DNA of 64,000 nt from an uncultured Chitinophagaceae bacterium (lineage in GTDB: Bacteria > Bacteroidota > Bacteroidia > Chitinophagales > Chitinophagaceae), in NCBI GenBank assembly GCA_937862815.1, contig CALMED010000036.1, forward strand, positions 85,090 through 149,089, read 5' to 3'. Each line of letters starts with the position of its first letter. Within the stretch, counting starts at the first letter, position 1. The notes beneath the pieces are model-generated. The model saw only the letters and a list, made by a program, of their open reading frames with translations, searched no databases and had not been told where the DNA came from. Positions 34,095 to 42,160 of this stretch are shown one piece after another. The position numbers and the translations under genes are program-made.

Positions 34095-35219
34095 TTAGTT
34101 TTGATGCTTTCGTATGAGTTGAATAAAATCATCGAACAGGTACCGGGAATCATGTGGCCCGGGCGTGCTTTCGGGGTGGTACTGCACGGAAAAGGCCGGT
34201 CGGTCTTTGAGCCGGATGCCTTCAATGGACTCATCATTCAGATTCACATGCGTTACTTCCACGTTGGGAGCATTCCGAACGGCTTCCGGGTCCACACCAA
34301 AACCATGGTTTTGGGTAGTGATTTCGCAAAGCCCGGTAATAATATTTTTAACCGGGTGATTCAGCCCCCGGTGGCCGTGGTGCATCTTAAACGTAGGAAT
34401 ATTATTTGCTAATGCCAGAAGTTGGTGTCCCAGGCAAATTCCGAATAGCGGTTTCTTTTCCTGCAGCAGTTCCCGTACGGTAGCAACGGCATAATCCATA
34501 CTTGACGGATCTCCGGGGCCATTGGAGATAAAGTAACCATTTGCCCCAAAAGCTTTAACTTCTGCAGCCGGTGTTTGGGCGGGAAAGACTTTCAGATAAG
34601 CTCCGCGGTCCACCATACACTGTAAAATGTTTTGTTTGGTACCAAAATCCATTACGGCAACTTTTACTGGAGCATGGGCATCGCCCAAGGTATAGGCCTC
34701 GGGGGTACTTACTTTGCTGGCCAGTTCCAATCCGGCCATGGAAGGTACATCCTTCAACAACTCCTTCAACCGCCAGATCTCCAGGATTTCGGATGAAATG
34801 ATGCAGTTCATGGCGCCTTTTGTACGCACATGCGTGACGAGAGCCCTCGTATCAATGTCTTCTATCGCAACAATGCTCTGTTCTTCGAGGTACTGCTGGA
34901 GTGATTTGTCGGCAACATAACGGCTGAAACGGTCTTCCAGGTTACGCCCGATCAGGCCATGAATTTTTACGCTGCCGCTTTCCACATCCTTGTTAAACGT
35001 GCCGTAATTGCCAACATGCACATTGTTCATGATGATGATCTGACCCGTATAGCTGGGATCAGTAAAGACTTCCTGGTAGCCGGTCATGCCGGTATTAAAG
35101 CATATCTCACCCGTGGAGGTACCAATTTTTCCAAAAGCTTTTCCGTAAAAAACATTTCCATCTTCCAGCAGCAGAACGGCTGGATGGGAAGAATGAGACA
35201 GGTGGGGCTGGGTGTTCAT
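34095..35219 (-). CDS. carA: Carbamoyl-phosphate synthase small subunit
   Basis: 374 residues. The N-terminal domain starts after a short polar leader (HPAVLLLEDGNVFYGKAFG). The C-terminal class I glutaminase has its nucleophile in FGICLGHQLLA and the His-Glu pair in FSVQYHPEST. It releases ammonia from glutamine for CarB (not in the window) for pyrimidine and arginine synthesis. Position after rplQ is a common arrangement in Bacteroidota. A -7-like TTACTTTG on the minus strand (35228-35235) lies nine bases before the start, so a very short leader is likely. Confidence 0.96.
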   Translation of the reverse strand: MNTQPHLSHSSHPAVLLLEDGNVFYGKAFGKIGTSTGEICFNTGMTGYQEVFTDPSYTGQIIIMNNVHVGNYGTFNKDVESGSVKIHGLIGRNLEDRFSRYVADKSLQQYLEEQSIVAIEDIDTRALVTHVRTKGAMNCIISSEILEIWRLKELLKDVPSMAGLELASKVSTPEAYTLGDAHAPVKVAVMDFGTKQNILQCMVDRGAYLKVFPAQTPAAEVKAFGANGYFISNGPGDPSSMDYAVATVRELLQEKKPLFGICLGHQLLALANNIPTFKMHHGHRGLNHPVKNIITGLCEITTQNHGFGVDPEAVRNAPNVEVTHVNLNDESIEGIRLKDRPAFSVQYHPESTPGPHDSRYLFDDFIQLIRKHQN

Positions 35220-35233
35220 AATCGGTGCAAAGT

Positions 35234-35264
35234 AAAAGAGGCACTGCCAAACGCAGCGCCTCTT
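35234..35264 (-). terminator. Intrinsic terminator behind rplQ
   Basis: Stem AAGAGGC-GCTGC/GCAGT-GCCTCTT (35236-35264) followed on the minus strand by TTTTACTTT. It separates the ribosomal block from carA. Confidence 0.8.
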
Positions 35265-35294
35265 CCTTATTTTTTTTTCAACAATCCTTAGAAA

Positions 35295-35819
35295 TTATTC
35301 TGTGGGCTTCTCGTCGGCGGGTGCCTGAACTGGCGCAGCTGCATCGGCAGGAGCTATTGCTTCAGCAGCAGGTTTAGCTTCAGCCTTCTTTGCTCCCCCA
35401 CCAGCACGGCGGGTTTTCTTGGCTGGAGCAGCAGTTTCCCCTTTGCCTTTACCGTAGATTTCGTTGAAATCAACGAGTTCAATGAGGGCTTTCTCCGCAT
35501 TGTCGCCCGGACGGATGCCCAACTTGATAATGCGTGTATAACCACCGGGTCGGCTGGCAACCTTTTCTGCTACAGTACTGAACAGTTCGGTGACAGCAGC
35601 CTTGTCCTGCAGGTAGCTGAATACCACCCTGCGGCTGTGGGTTGTATTGTTTTTCCCTTTGGTTATAAGGGGCTCTACGTACGTACGCAGGGCTTTGGCT
35701 TTAGCCAGTGTAGTTACAATCCGCTTGTGCGTGATCAATTGGCTGGCGAGGTTGCTCAGCAGGGCACGGCGGTGTGCGGCGGTGCGGCTGAGGTTGTTGA
35801 TTTTGTCTCCGTGACGCAT
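35295..35819 (-). CDS. rplQ: 50S ribosomal protein L17
   Basis: 174 residues. The first 120 are standard L17 ([53 protein letters not shown]). The last 50 are an Ala/Lys/Pro-rich low-complexity tail ([18 protein letters not shown]...), longer than the 127-residue E. coli protein and usual for Bacteroidota. Last gene of the ribosomal block; the terminator follows. Confidence 0.97.
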   Translation of the reverse strand: MRHGDKINNLSRTAAHRRALLSNLASQLITHKRIVTTLAKAKALRTYVEPLITKGKNNTTHSRRVVFSYLQDKAAVTELFSTVAEKVASRPGGYTRIIKLGIRPGDNAEKALIELVDFNEIYGKGKGETAAPAKKTRRAGGGAKKAEAKPAAEAIAPADAAAPVQAPADEKPTE

Positions 35820-35893
35820 GACGAGTGATTTTTGATTATCCGGGTCCCGAAACCAGAAGCTACAGGATTCATCAGAGAATCATTGTTATGAAT

Positions 35894-35922
35894 CGGTTGT
35901 ACCGTGTCAGGAATTACAACCG
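35894..35922 (-). other. Inverted repeat between rpoA and rplQ
   Basis: Perfect eight-base inverted repeat CGGTTGTA/TACAACCG with a 13-base loop in the 162-base gap. No T-run follows, so it is a possible mRNA-processing or regulatory hairpin rather than a terminator. Confidence 0.45.
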
Positions 35923-35981
35923 TGTTACTATGAATTGCCAGGCGGGGTTAGATGATAAATCATGCCGCCGGATGGCAGGTA

Positions 35982-36980
35982 TCAGTCTATATTATCCAGT
36001 CCGAGCTTGCTGAGATCCATCCCAAAGTGCAGACCACGTTCGCCCAGCACCTGTTCAATTTCAGCCAGTGATTTCTGACCGAAGTTGCGGAACTTCATCA
36101 GGTCTTCCTGCTCATACTGAACCAGTTCACTGAGAGAGTTGATCTTGGCAGCTTTCAGGCAATTGAAGGCACGAACCGACAGATCGAGATCTTCCAGCGG
36201 AGTCTTCAGCACTTTGCGGAGTTGCAACATTTGCTCATCCACCACATCTTCTTTTTTCTCTTCCTTGTTATCGAAAGTGATGTTTTCATCCGTAATTATC
36301 ATCAGGTGCTGAATGAGAATGCGGCTGGCTTGCTTAACCGCTTCTTCAGGGTGAATGGTACCATCGGTTACAACATCCATGAGCAGTTTTTCGAAATCGG
36401 TACGCTGCTCCACACGGGTATTTTCCACTGCATACTTTACGTTTTTAATGGGCGTAAAGATGGAGTCGGTGGCAATATAACCGAAGGGGGCCTCTTTGGG
36501 TTTGTTTTCTTCTGCCGGTACATATCCACGGCCTTTGGCGATGTTGATTTCTATATCAAGCTTGGCACTTGGATCCATGGTGCAAATCAACAGGCTGGGG
36601 TTCATCACTTCAAAGCTTTGTGAATACTCCCCAATCTGGGCTGCGGTGAATTCCGTTTTATTTTTCAGGCTCAGCACAATTTTTTCGGTAGCCACATCGT
36701 GATCTGCCTTTTTCTTGAACCGCACTTGCTTGAGGTTGAGAATAATTTCCACCACGTCTTCGGAGATCCCTTTAAGGGTGGCGAATTCGTGATCGGCGCC
36801 CTCAATTTTAATGCCGGTAATGGCATACCCTTCCAGGGAGCTGAGGAGCACACGGCGAAGGGCATTTCCGATGGTGACGCCGAAGCCCGGTTCGAGCGGG
36901 CGGAATTCAAATTGTGCTTCGAAATCAGTTGCTTTCTGCAGTACAATTTTATCGGGTTTAACGAAATTCAAAATGGCCAT
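35982..36980 (-). CDS. rpoA: RNA polymerase alpha subunit
   Basis: 332 residues, normal length. The N-terminal domain (about 1-230: FEFRPLEPGFGVTIGNALRRVLLSSLEGYAI region) dimerises and binds beta and beta'. The C-terminal domain (about 260-320: LDLSVRAFNCLKAAKINSL, FGQKSLAEIEQVL) contacts upstream DNA and activators. It lies between rpsD and rplQ, the conserved bacterial order. Confidence 0.98.
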   Translation of the reverse strand: MAILNFVKPDKIVLQKATDFEAQFEFRPLEPGFGVTIGNALRRVLLSSLEGYAITGIKIEGADHEFATLKGISEDVVEIILNLKQVRFKKKADHDVATEKIVLSLKNKTEFTAAQIGEYSQSFEVMNPSLLICTMDPSAKLDIEINIAKGRGYVPAEENKPKEAPFGYIATDSIFTPIKNVKYAVENTRVEQRTDFEKLLMDVVTDGTIHPEEAVKQASRILIQHLMIITDENITFDNKEEKKEDVVDEQMLQLRKVLKTPLEDLDLSVRAFNCLKAAKINSLSELVQYEQEDLMKFRNFGQKSLAEIEQVLGERGLHFGMDLSKLGLDNID

Positions 36981-37042
36981 ATTGAATTCTTGATTTTGAT
37001 GTTGGGTAAATAATTGTCGCCGGCACTAAGCAGCCAAACAGG

Positions 37043-37648
37043 TTATTTGCTGTACAATTCCACGATCAGTTGTTCCTTGATGTTCTCCGGAATGCTTTCC
37101 CGTTCGGGGTAAGCAATGAAGGTTCCCTTCATATCCGTTTCATTCCAGTCAATCCAGTTGAACTTAGGGTTTTTACCACGCACCTGGCTGGTTACAGCAC
37201 TATTGTCTTTACTCTTGTCTTTAAGGCTGATTACATCGCCGGGTTTGAGGCTGAAGGAAGGAACGTTTACCACCACACCGTTAACCGTTACGTGCTTGTG
37301 ACTTACCAGCTGCCGGGCAGCGGGACGGCTGGGTGCAATCCCGAGGCGGAAAACGGTATTGTCGAGACGGGCTTCCAACAGGCGCATAAGATTTTCACCC
37401 GTTACACCTTTCAGACGGGAAGCCTCTTCAAATGTTTTGCGGAATTGCTTCTCCAGCACACCATAGGTGTACTTGGCTTTTTGCTTTTCGCGGAGCTGCA
37501 GGGCGTATTCCCCTAAAGTCTTCCGCTTGCGCAATGCGCCATGCTGACCAGGAGGGTTGCTGTTTTTACCCAACCATTTTCCATTGCCCAGAATGGGTTC
37601 TCCGAAAATGCGGGAGATTTTGGTCTTTGGACCAGTGTAACGTGCCAT
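37043..37648 (-). CDS. rpsD: 30S ribosomal protein S4
   Basis: 201 residues. Landmarks: [62 protein letters not shown] (S4 RNA-binding domain) and [16 protein letters not shown] primary 16S-binding protein; in other bacteria it also represses its own operon. No Cys/zinc motif near the N-terminus. Confidence 0.98.
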   Translation of the reverse strand: MARYTGPKTKISRIFGEPILGNGKWLGKNSNPPGQHGALRKRKTLGEYALQLREKQKAKYTYGVLEKQFRKTFEEASRLKGVTGENLMRLLEARLDNTVFRLGIAPSRPAARQLVSHKHVTVNGVVVNVPSFSLKPGDVISLKDKSKDNSAVTSQVRGKNPKFNWIDWNETDMKGTFIAYPERESIPENIKEQLIVELYSK

Positions 37649-37767
37649 AGTTTTTATTCATTTACGCTTTTTAGAAACCGGTGAGTTGATCCGTAAAAGC
37701 GTTAAAAAATCAATCAGTCACCCTTTATAAAAATGAAAAGCCTATGCGCTTATCAACATATTTTCTC

Positions 37768-37783
37768 CAGGCCCTTGGGCCTG
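37768..37783 (-). other. Perfect hairpin behind rpsK
   Basis: CAGGCCC-TT-GGGCCTG, seven pairs with a two-base loop, a few bases after the rpsK stop on the minus strand. The following sequence is A-rich rather than T-rich, so processing or attenuation is more likely than termination. Confidence 0.5.
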
Positions 37784-37787
37784 TGGA

Positions 37788-38192
37788 TTATACACGGCGC
37801 TTCTTGGGCGGACGGCACCCGTTGTGCGGGAGCGGAGTCACATCCTTGATCATCGAAACTTCAATACCGTTTTGTGCAAGGGCGCGGATAGCGCTTTCTC
37901 GGCCACTGCCAGGACCTTTTACAAATACATCAACACGCTTCAAACCGGCTTCAAAAGCGGTTTTGGCAGCTTCAGCCGCAGCAACCTGGGCTGCGTAGGG
38001 AGTATTCTTTTTAGATCCCTTGAAACCCATTTTACCAGCAGAAGACCAGGAAATAACCTGTCCTTTTTTGTTGGTAAGACTGATGATGATGTTGTTAAAG
38101 CTGGCTGTGATGTGGGCATCGCCGTAAGCATCCACTTTCACGATCCTTTTTTTGGCAGCGGCTTTAGCGCTGAGTTGTTGTGCTTTTGCCAT
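37788..38192 (-). CDS. rpsK: 30S ribosomal protein S11
   Basis: 134 residues: basic N-terminus ([19 protein letters not shown]), then [43 protein letters not shown], and the C-terminal [15 protein letters not shown]. Standard S11 in the 30S platform. Confidence 0.98.
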   Translation of the reverse strand: MAKAQQLSAKAAAKKRIVKVDAYGDAHITASFNNIIISLTNKKGQVISWSSAGKMGFKGSKKNTPYAAQVAAAEAAKTAFEAGLKRVDVFVKGPGSGRESAIRALAQNGIEVSMIKDVTPLPHNGCRPPKKRRV

Positions 38193-38299
38193 AACAAAAA
38201 CTGAGGTAATCTTGCTGTTAATAATTCCTGCTTCTCAGCAGGTCCGGGTCCTTCTCCGTGTGCACCTCACATCCGACAGGACCCATAAAAACGGTGCAG

Positions 38300-38338
38300 T
38301 ATGAAAACCAAAAACTGCCAGCGGGGGCTGTCAGTTTT
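38300..38338 (-). terminator. Terminator-like hairpin between rpsM and rpsK
   Basis: On the minus strand AAAACTGACAG-CCCCCG-CTGGCAGTTTT, followed by TGGTTTTC. The T-rich side suggests partial termination or attenuation inside the ribosomal block. Confidence 0.55.
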
Positions 38339-38346
38339 CTTTATTC

Positions 38347-38727
38347 TTATTTCTTGGTTGCCTTTTTCTTACCGGCCACCGTCTTTCGCTTTCCTTTGCG
38401 TGTACGGCTGTTGGTCTTGGTGCGTTGGCCACGAACAGGAAGTCCTTTGCGGTGACGAAGGCCACGGTAACAGGCAATATCCAGCAAACGCTTGATACTC
38501 ATCTGTACTTCACTGCGAAGTTGACCCTCAACCTTAAACTCGTTGGTGATAATGCTACGGATGGCGTTAAGTTCGTCATCGTTCCAGGTATTTACCTTTT
38601 TGTTCACATCAATTCCTGCTTTTTCCAGGATATAACGGGCTGTGGAGGGACCTATACCATAGATATAGGTTAATCCGATTTCTCCTCTTTTGTTTTTTGG
38701 TAAGTCTACACCGGCAATACGGGCCAT
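38347..38727 (-). CDS. rpsM: 30S ribosomal protein S13
   Basis: 126 residues: [26 protein letters not shown] start, [12 protein letters not shown], the [19 protein letters not shown] helix, [18 protein letters not shown] and a lysine-rich end. Standard S13 at the 30S head and subunit interface. Confidence 0.98.
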   Translation of the reverse strand: MARIAGVDLPKNKRGEIGLTYIYGIGPSTARYILEKAGIDVNKKVNTWNDDELNAIRSIITNEFKVEGQLRSEVQMSIKRLLDIACYRGLRHRKGLPVRGQRTKTNSRTRKGKRKTVAGKKKATKK

Positions 38728-38760
38728 GTTCTTATGATATTTGAAAGGTGATTGTTGAAG

Positions 38761-38877
38761 TTATCCCTGGCGTTGTTTAAAGCGGGGATTCTTTTTGTTG
38801 ATAACGTATAATTTGCCCTTTCTGCGAACAATTTTGCAGTCGGCGCTACGCTTTTTGATGGATGCTCTAACTTTCAT
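38761..38877 (-). CDS. rpmJ: 50S ribosomal protein L36, Cys-poor form
   Basis: 38 residues with the standard start [20 protein letters not shown] and the end NPRFKQRQG. Of the four zinc ligands of the C+ form only Cys14 remains (Ser11, Asn27 and Phe33 replace the others), so it should not bind zinc in the usual way. Such forms are usual in Bacteroidota. It lies between infA and rpsM as expected. Confidence 0.95.
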   Translation of the reverse strand: MKVRASIKKRSADCKIVRRKGKLYVINKKNPRFKQRQG

Positions 38878-38920
38878 GTCTCTATAGTTTGTTCGCAGCC
38901 GGGGCTGCAGGTTATAAAAC

Positions 38921-39139
38921 TTACTTATACCGGAATATGATCCGTCCCCTGCTCAGATCGTATGGGCTCATTTCCACCCCCACTTTGTCACCCGGTAAAA
39001 TGCGGATATAATGCATACGCATTTTGCCGGATATAGTTGCGAGGATTTCGTGTCCATTTTCGAGCTTCACCCTGAACATAGCGTTGCTCAAAGCCTCTAC
39101 AATAGTTCCATCCTGTTTAATAACGTCCTGTTTAGCCAT
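38921..39139 (-). CDS. infA: Translation initiation factor IF-1
   Basis: 72 residues, standard S1-like OB fold: [64 protein letters not shown]. It is first in this ribosomal block and has its own promoter element; map and secY, which often precede it, are not upstream here. Confidence 0.98.
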   Translation of the reverse strand: MAKQDVIKQDGTIVEALSNAMFRVKLENGHEILATISGKMRMHYIRILPGDKVGVEMSPYDLSRGRIIFRYK

Positions 39140-39153
39140 ACTTTTTGGGGTCG

Positions 39154-39161
39154 CAAAGATA
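39154..39161 (-). promoter_or_regulatory. -7 promoter element (TATCTTTG) of infA
   Basis: Exact TAnnTTTG on the minus strand, 14 bases before the infA start. It probably drives the infA-rplQ block. Confidence 0.7.
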
Positions 39162-39267
39162 GGAGGAAAATCTGGGAATTTACAAAAATAATACCCGGAA
39201 TATCCCCAAAAAAGTAAAATTCCGGGGAAATTCCGGGTTAAACCCGGGTAGCGGGAACCTCAGCTTT

Positions 39268-39675
39268 TCAGATAACTGCCTCGGTAAGAGGCACCTTGGT
39301 CATTGAAAGGTAATAATTCTGGAGTTGATGCAGAAAGACTGGACCGGTAACGTGACGCCGGTCTTCCCGGTACCAGAAACTGATGGAACTAAAATCATCA
39401 GGTTTATCCAGGTGAACCCGGAAAGCTCCTTTCTTATATTTTACTCCGCCATCTTCCTCTCTAACACGTTTAAAATGAAGCTTTTGCAGGGCCGCGTCGC
39501 TCAGGGGTATAGCAGAGAGTGCTTCTCCCGGGTACCAAAACTCATTCCCCTCACCGGTAGATACCCGGGCCAGTTGCTGCACTGTGTCCACGGCCGTCAC
39601 CTCTCCTTCCATGAGGGTTCCTTCATTGCTGACAATGAGCAGGTCACCGTCTTTTAATTCAGAAATCTTGACCAT
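39268..39675 (-). CDS. Hypothetical protein
   Basis: 135 residues from the ATG at 39675 (MVKISELKDGDLLIVSNEG); an in-frame start at 39711 would add 12 residues. The first 60 residues look like a small SH3-like or beta-barrel domain (KDGDLLIVSNEGTLMEGEVTAVD); the rest is mixed, ending with a helix. No signal peptide. I do not recognise the family. Upstream is the AT-rich region at 39676-40197. Confidence 0.65.
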   Translation of the reverse strand: MVKISELKDGDLLIVSNEGTLMEGEVTAVDTVQQLARVSTGEGNEFWYPGEALSAIPLSDAALQKLHFKRVREEDGGVKYKKGAFRVHLDKPDDFSSISFWYREDRRHVTGPVFLHQLQNYYLSMTKVPLTEAVI

Positions 39676-40197
39676 ATAGCTGGGTTTTTGTTTCTCTAAT
39701 TTATTGTACATCCGTCACTTGTCAATTCTTCGTTTGAAAAGGACGTGTTTATACTTAAACAAATTATATGCACGGCCCAGGTCTTGGTACATCATTATGT
39801 TACAGGGGTTAAAATGTCACCTCAGGTAGCAGATGGCAACATTTATCCAACTCGTGAAAGACGGCATTAGTAAATTTTTATTATTTTCACAACCTGATCG
39901 CACAAAGGCTACTGAGCTGTAGCTTATCCCCAGTTTTTCCACATCGGCTTTTTACGAATCCCATCTACGTTAATTTTCTCGTCAATTTACGAACTTGAAT
40001 ACTCGTATTTTTACGTATATTGCAACGTATTTTCTCTCGTAAATCTTCTGTAAGTAAAAAATTACATAGCCATATTAGATTGATATTCAATATATTAGGA
40101 TGTTATCAACATATATAACCGCTAGTTAACCCATTGCATAGAGGTAGTGTTTGTTCAAAATTAGCTGTTCCAAACACAACTTCTAAAACCTACAATT
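39676..40197. other. AT-rich intergenic region with DnaA-box-like sites
   Basis: About 520 bases without a gene, clearly more AT-rich than the surroundings. It holds three sequences one mismatch from the DnaA box TTATCCACA: TTATCCCCA (39924-39932), TTTTCCACA (39935-39943) and TTATCAACA (40103-40111). A cluster of TTTACGA-type motifs lies between (39951-40043), followed by a very AT-rich stretch (40050-40130). A replication origin, a stress-regulated promoter or acquired DNA are all possible. Confidence 0.5.
39951..40043. repeat. Cluster of TTTACGA motifs
   Basis: TTTACGA at 39951 and 39986, TTTACGT at 40010 and the reverse complement TCGTAAA at 40037, spaced 24-35 bases apart. Spaced, partly inverted copies suggest binding sites for one regulator or initiator. 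Confidence 0.5.
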
Positions 40198-40554
40198 ATG
40201 CAAAACGTTTTAACACAACAAAACCAGGTGGCTGCAATCGGTCAGCACATCGGCTTTGAAGCTGGTGAAGAAATGGTAAAAGCCTTTTTCGACAAATTCC
40301 CCGATCAGGCCTACGGTAATATCATGGGCCGTGAAATCATTGAAAAGATTCTGGCGCAGCCGGATTGCCAGGGTATTCTGATTACCCCCGGTCTTGACGC
40401 TGAAGGAAAGCGCCATGTGGTTTTGGCCGGCGTTGATTCGAATGGTAAGGGAATTTTGCAGGTGACTTGTGTTGATTCTAAAGGTGAACTATCCACAGAA
40501 GAAGGTATTATTGGAGATAGAGATCAAGAAACACTTGACTGGGGGATTCGTTGA
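40198..40554 (+). CDS. Hypothetical protein
   Basis: 118 residues starting MQNVLTQQNQVAAIGQHIGF; soluble, no signal or membrane segment. The motif-like stretches FEAGEEMVKAFFDKFPDQAYGNIMG and GILITPGLDAEGKRHVVLAGVD suggest a small alpha/beta protein. No family recognised. The last third has more AT-rich codons than the first. The long regulatory-looking region upstream suggests tightly controlled expression. Confidence 0.75.
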   Translation: MQNVLTQQNQVAAIGQHIGFEAGEEMVKAFFDKFPDQAYGNIMGREIIEKILAQPDCQGILITPGLDAEGKRHVVLAGVDSNGKGILQVTCVDSKGELSTEEGIIGDRDQETLDWGIR

Positions 40555-40586
40555 TAATTTATATTTCTATAATTTCATATCTTCTG

Positions 40587-40594
40587 TACTTTTG
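40587..40594 (+). promoter_or_regulatory. -7 promoter element (TACTTTTG)
   Basis: Exact TAnnTTTG upstream of the AT-rich membrane-protein gene. Transcription would begin near 40600, while the first canonical in-frame start is at 40660. Confidence 0.5.
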
Positions 40595-40659
40595 AGAAAA
40601 TTGAAATCATAGAAATTTCTCTTACTATACTCAAGTTCTCTAGCAACTTTTTACCTCTT

Positions 40660-41265
40660 GTGGCTTTTTTTCTTTCAAAGGAAAAAAAAGGTTACAAGAG
40701 GTATATTTTTTTTTATGCCCTATTTCTAATTCTAAACACAAGCCTTACCGGCTACTTTACCTATACTCTTAACAATGATACTTTATTGTTCATTAATGAA
40801 ATTATTTATACCCCAACAGAATTCACTTTCTTTTCATTAATTTTCTTACAAATTTTTACTACAACGACAAATAAAACAATTGTAAAATACGGATTTCTTT
40901 TATTTTACATATCATGGTTAGTTTTATTCTTACTAAAGGGTCATAACAATTTCGATTCTCTTGCAGTTGCCTTAGAAGAGTTCTTTATAATAGGATACTC
41001 GATTCGATATTTTTATGAACGACTCAGCACAATTGATACCCTTTTCCTTTATGCAACTTCAAGTTTTTGGGCTGTTGTAGGAATGCTTATATACTCTGCC
41101 GGAACATTTTTCATTTATCTGTTTGCTGATAATTGGTGGGATGACGCTATGTTCGCTAGCCAATATCGCTTTATCCACATTTTTACTTCAATAATTAAAA
41201 ACATAATATTGAGTCTTTCAATTTTAATTTTTGAAAAAAAAGAGCAACTCCTTAAATACCAGTAG
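40660..41265 (+). CDS. Six-helix membrane protein, possible sensor
   Basis: At least 201 residues with five to six transmembrane segments and short polar loops (YTLNNDTLLFINEIIYTPTEF, LLKGHNNFDSLAVALEEFF); a conserved-looking Trp-rich loop ADNWWDDAMFA precedes the last helix. The coding region is very AT-rich. The GTG at 40660 lies within a hydrophobic segment that continues in frame upstream to about 40600 with no ATG, GTG or TTG, so the true start may be non-canonical or the frame may be shifted. It lies before the histidine kinase and may be its membrane input partner (inference). Confidence 0.6.
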   Translation: MAFFLSKEKKGYKRYIFFYALFLILNTSLTGYFTYTLNNDTLLFINEIIYTPTEFTFFSLIFLQIFTTTTNKTIVKYGFLLFYISWLVLFLLKGHNNFDSLAVALEEFFIIGYSIRYFYERLSTIDTLFLYATSSFWAVVGMLIYSAGTFFIYLFADNWWDDAMFASQYRFIHIFTSIIKNIILSLSILIFEKKEQLLKYQ

Positions 41266-41301
41266 GATCCCCATTAACCACCCAAAACTACCAACCAACC
41301 T

Positions 41302-42123
41302 ATGTTTTTTCTCCAGGCATCCAGCTCCAACGTAACCTATGTGGTGTACTTCGGCACCTTTGGAATGCTGCTGCTGGCGGTAGGACTGATTGTATTTGTA
41401 ATTTTTCACCAGCGAAAAGTGATCTCTTACCAGGTAAAAATGCGGAATATGCAGGCCGATCATCAGCGAATCCTGCTGCAGGCCTCCCTCGATACCCAGG
41501 AGGAAGAACGCCAACGCATTGCAGCAGACCTCCACGATGATGCCGGCCCCCTGTTAGCGACGGTACGCCTTTACTTAAATGAGAATCTTGTACACCAGGA
41601 CACTGCTACCCAACTGCAATCCATTTATAATGCCAAGCAAATTGTGGATGATACCATCCAACTGATCCGGAACATTTCACACAGCCTCATCCCCCCCACG
41701 CTGAAAAATTTCGGACTGGAAAGTGCCATGACTGATCTGATCCACAAAATAAACGGCACAGGAAGCATGAACGCCAGTTGCCGCTTTCATGATTACAGCC
41801 GCCGCTTGAAAATGGAGCACGAGCTATCTGTTTTCCGCATCATACAGGAACTGATCAACAACATCCTAAAACACTCCCAGTCAAGTTTTATTCACCTCAC
41901 CCAGAATAAAACGGAAGATTTTTTTTATATCCGTATACATCACGATGGCACCGGACTCACCCAGACTGAATTTGAACGTCTGCGGGATACCCCTACCGGA
42001 CTGGGACTTAAAAATATCCAGAGCAGGGTACGTATTCTTAACGCAAAAATCTTCTTTGAAAAAGACGCCACCAATACCTACTATAAAATGACGTTGGAAT
42101 TACCGGCAGAGGCCTTGATGTAA
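41302..42123 (+). CDS. Sensor histidine kinase, HisKA_3 type
   Basis: 273 residues. One N-terminal transmembrane helix (about 14-36), a coiled-coil linker, the dimerisation/phosphoacceptor helix EEERQRIAADLHDDAGPLL with His78, then the ATPase domain with QELINNILKHS (N-box) and TPTGLGLKNIQSRV (G-box). No periplasmic sensor domain, so the signal may come from a partner such as the adjacent membrane protein. It is followed after 37 bases by its likely response regulator. Confidence 0.9.
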   Translation: MFFLQASSSNVTYVVYFGTFGMLLLAVGLIVFVIFHQRKVISYQVKMRNMQADHQRILLQASLDTQEEERQRIAADLHDDAGPLLATVRLYLNENLVHQDTATQLQSIYNAKQIVDDTIQLIRNISHSLIPPTLKNFGLESAMTDLIHKINGTGSMNASCRFHDYSRRLKMEHELSVFRIIQELINNILKHSQSSFIHLTQNKTEDFFYIRIHHDGTGLTQTEFERLRDTPTGLGLKNIQSRVRILNAKIFFEKDATNTYYKMTLELPAEALM

Positions 42124-42160
42124 TTGCTGATTTGTTTAACTTTACCCCTGAACATGCACT

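Noticed and set aside
40050..40130. Attachment site or insertion-element ends
   Set aside because: No inverted terminal repeats, target duplication, integrase or transposase was found near the AT-rich island.
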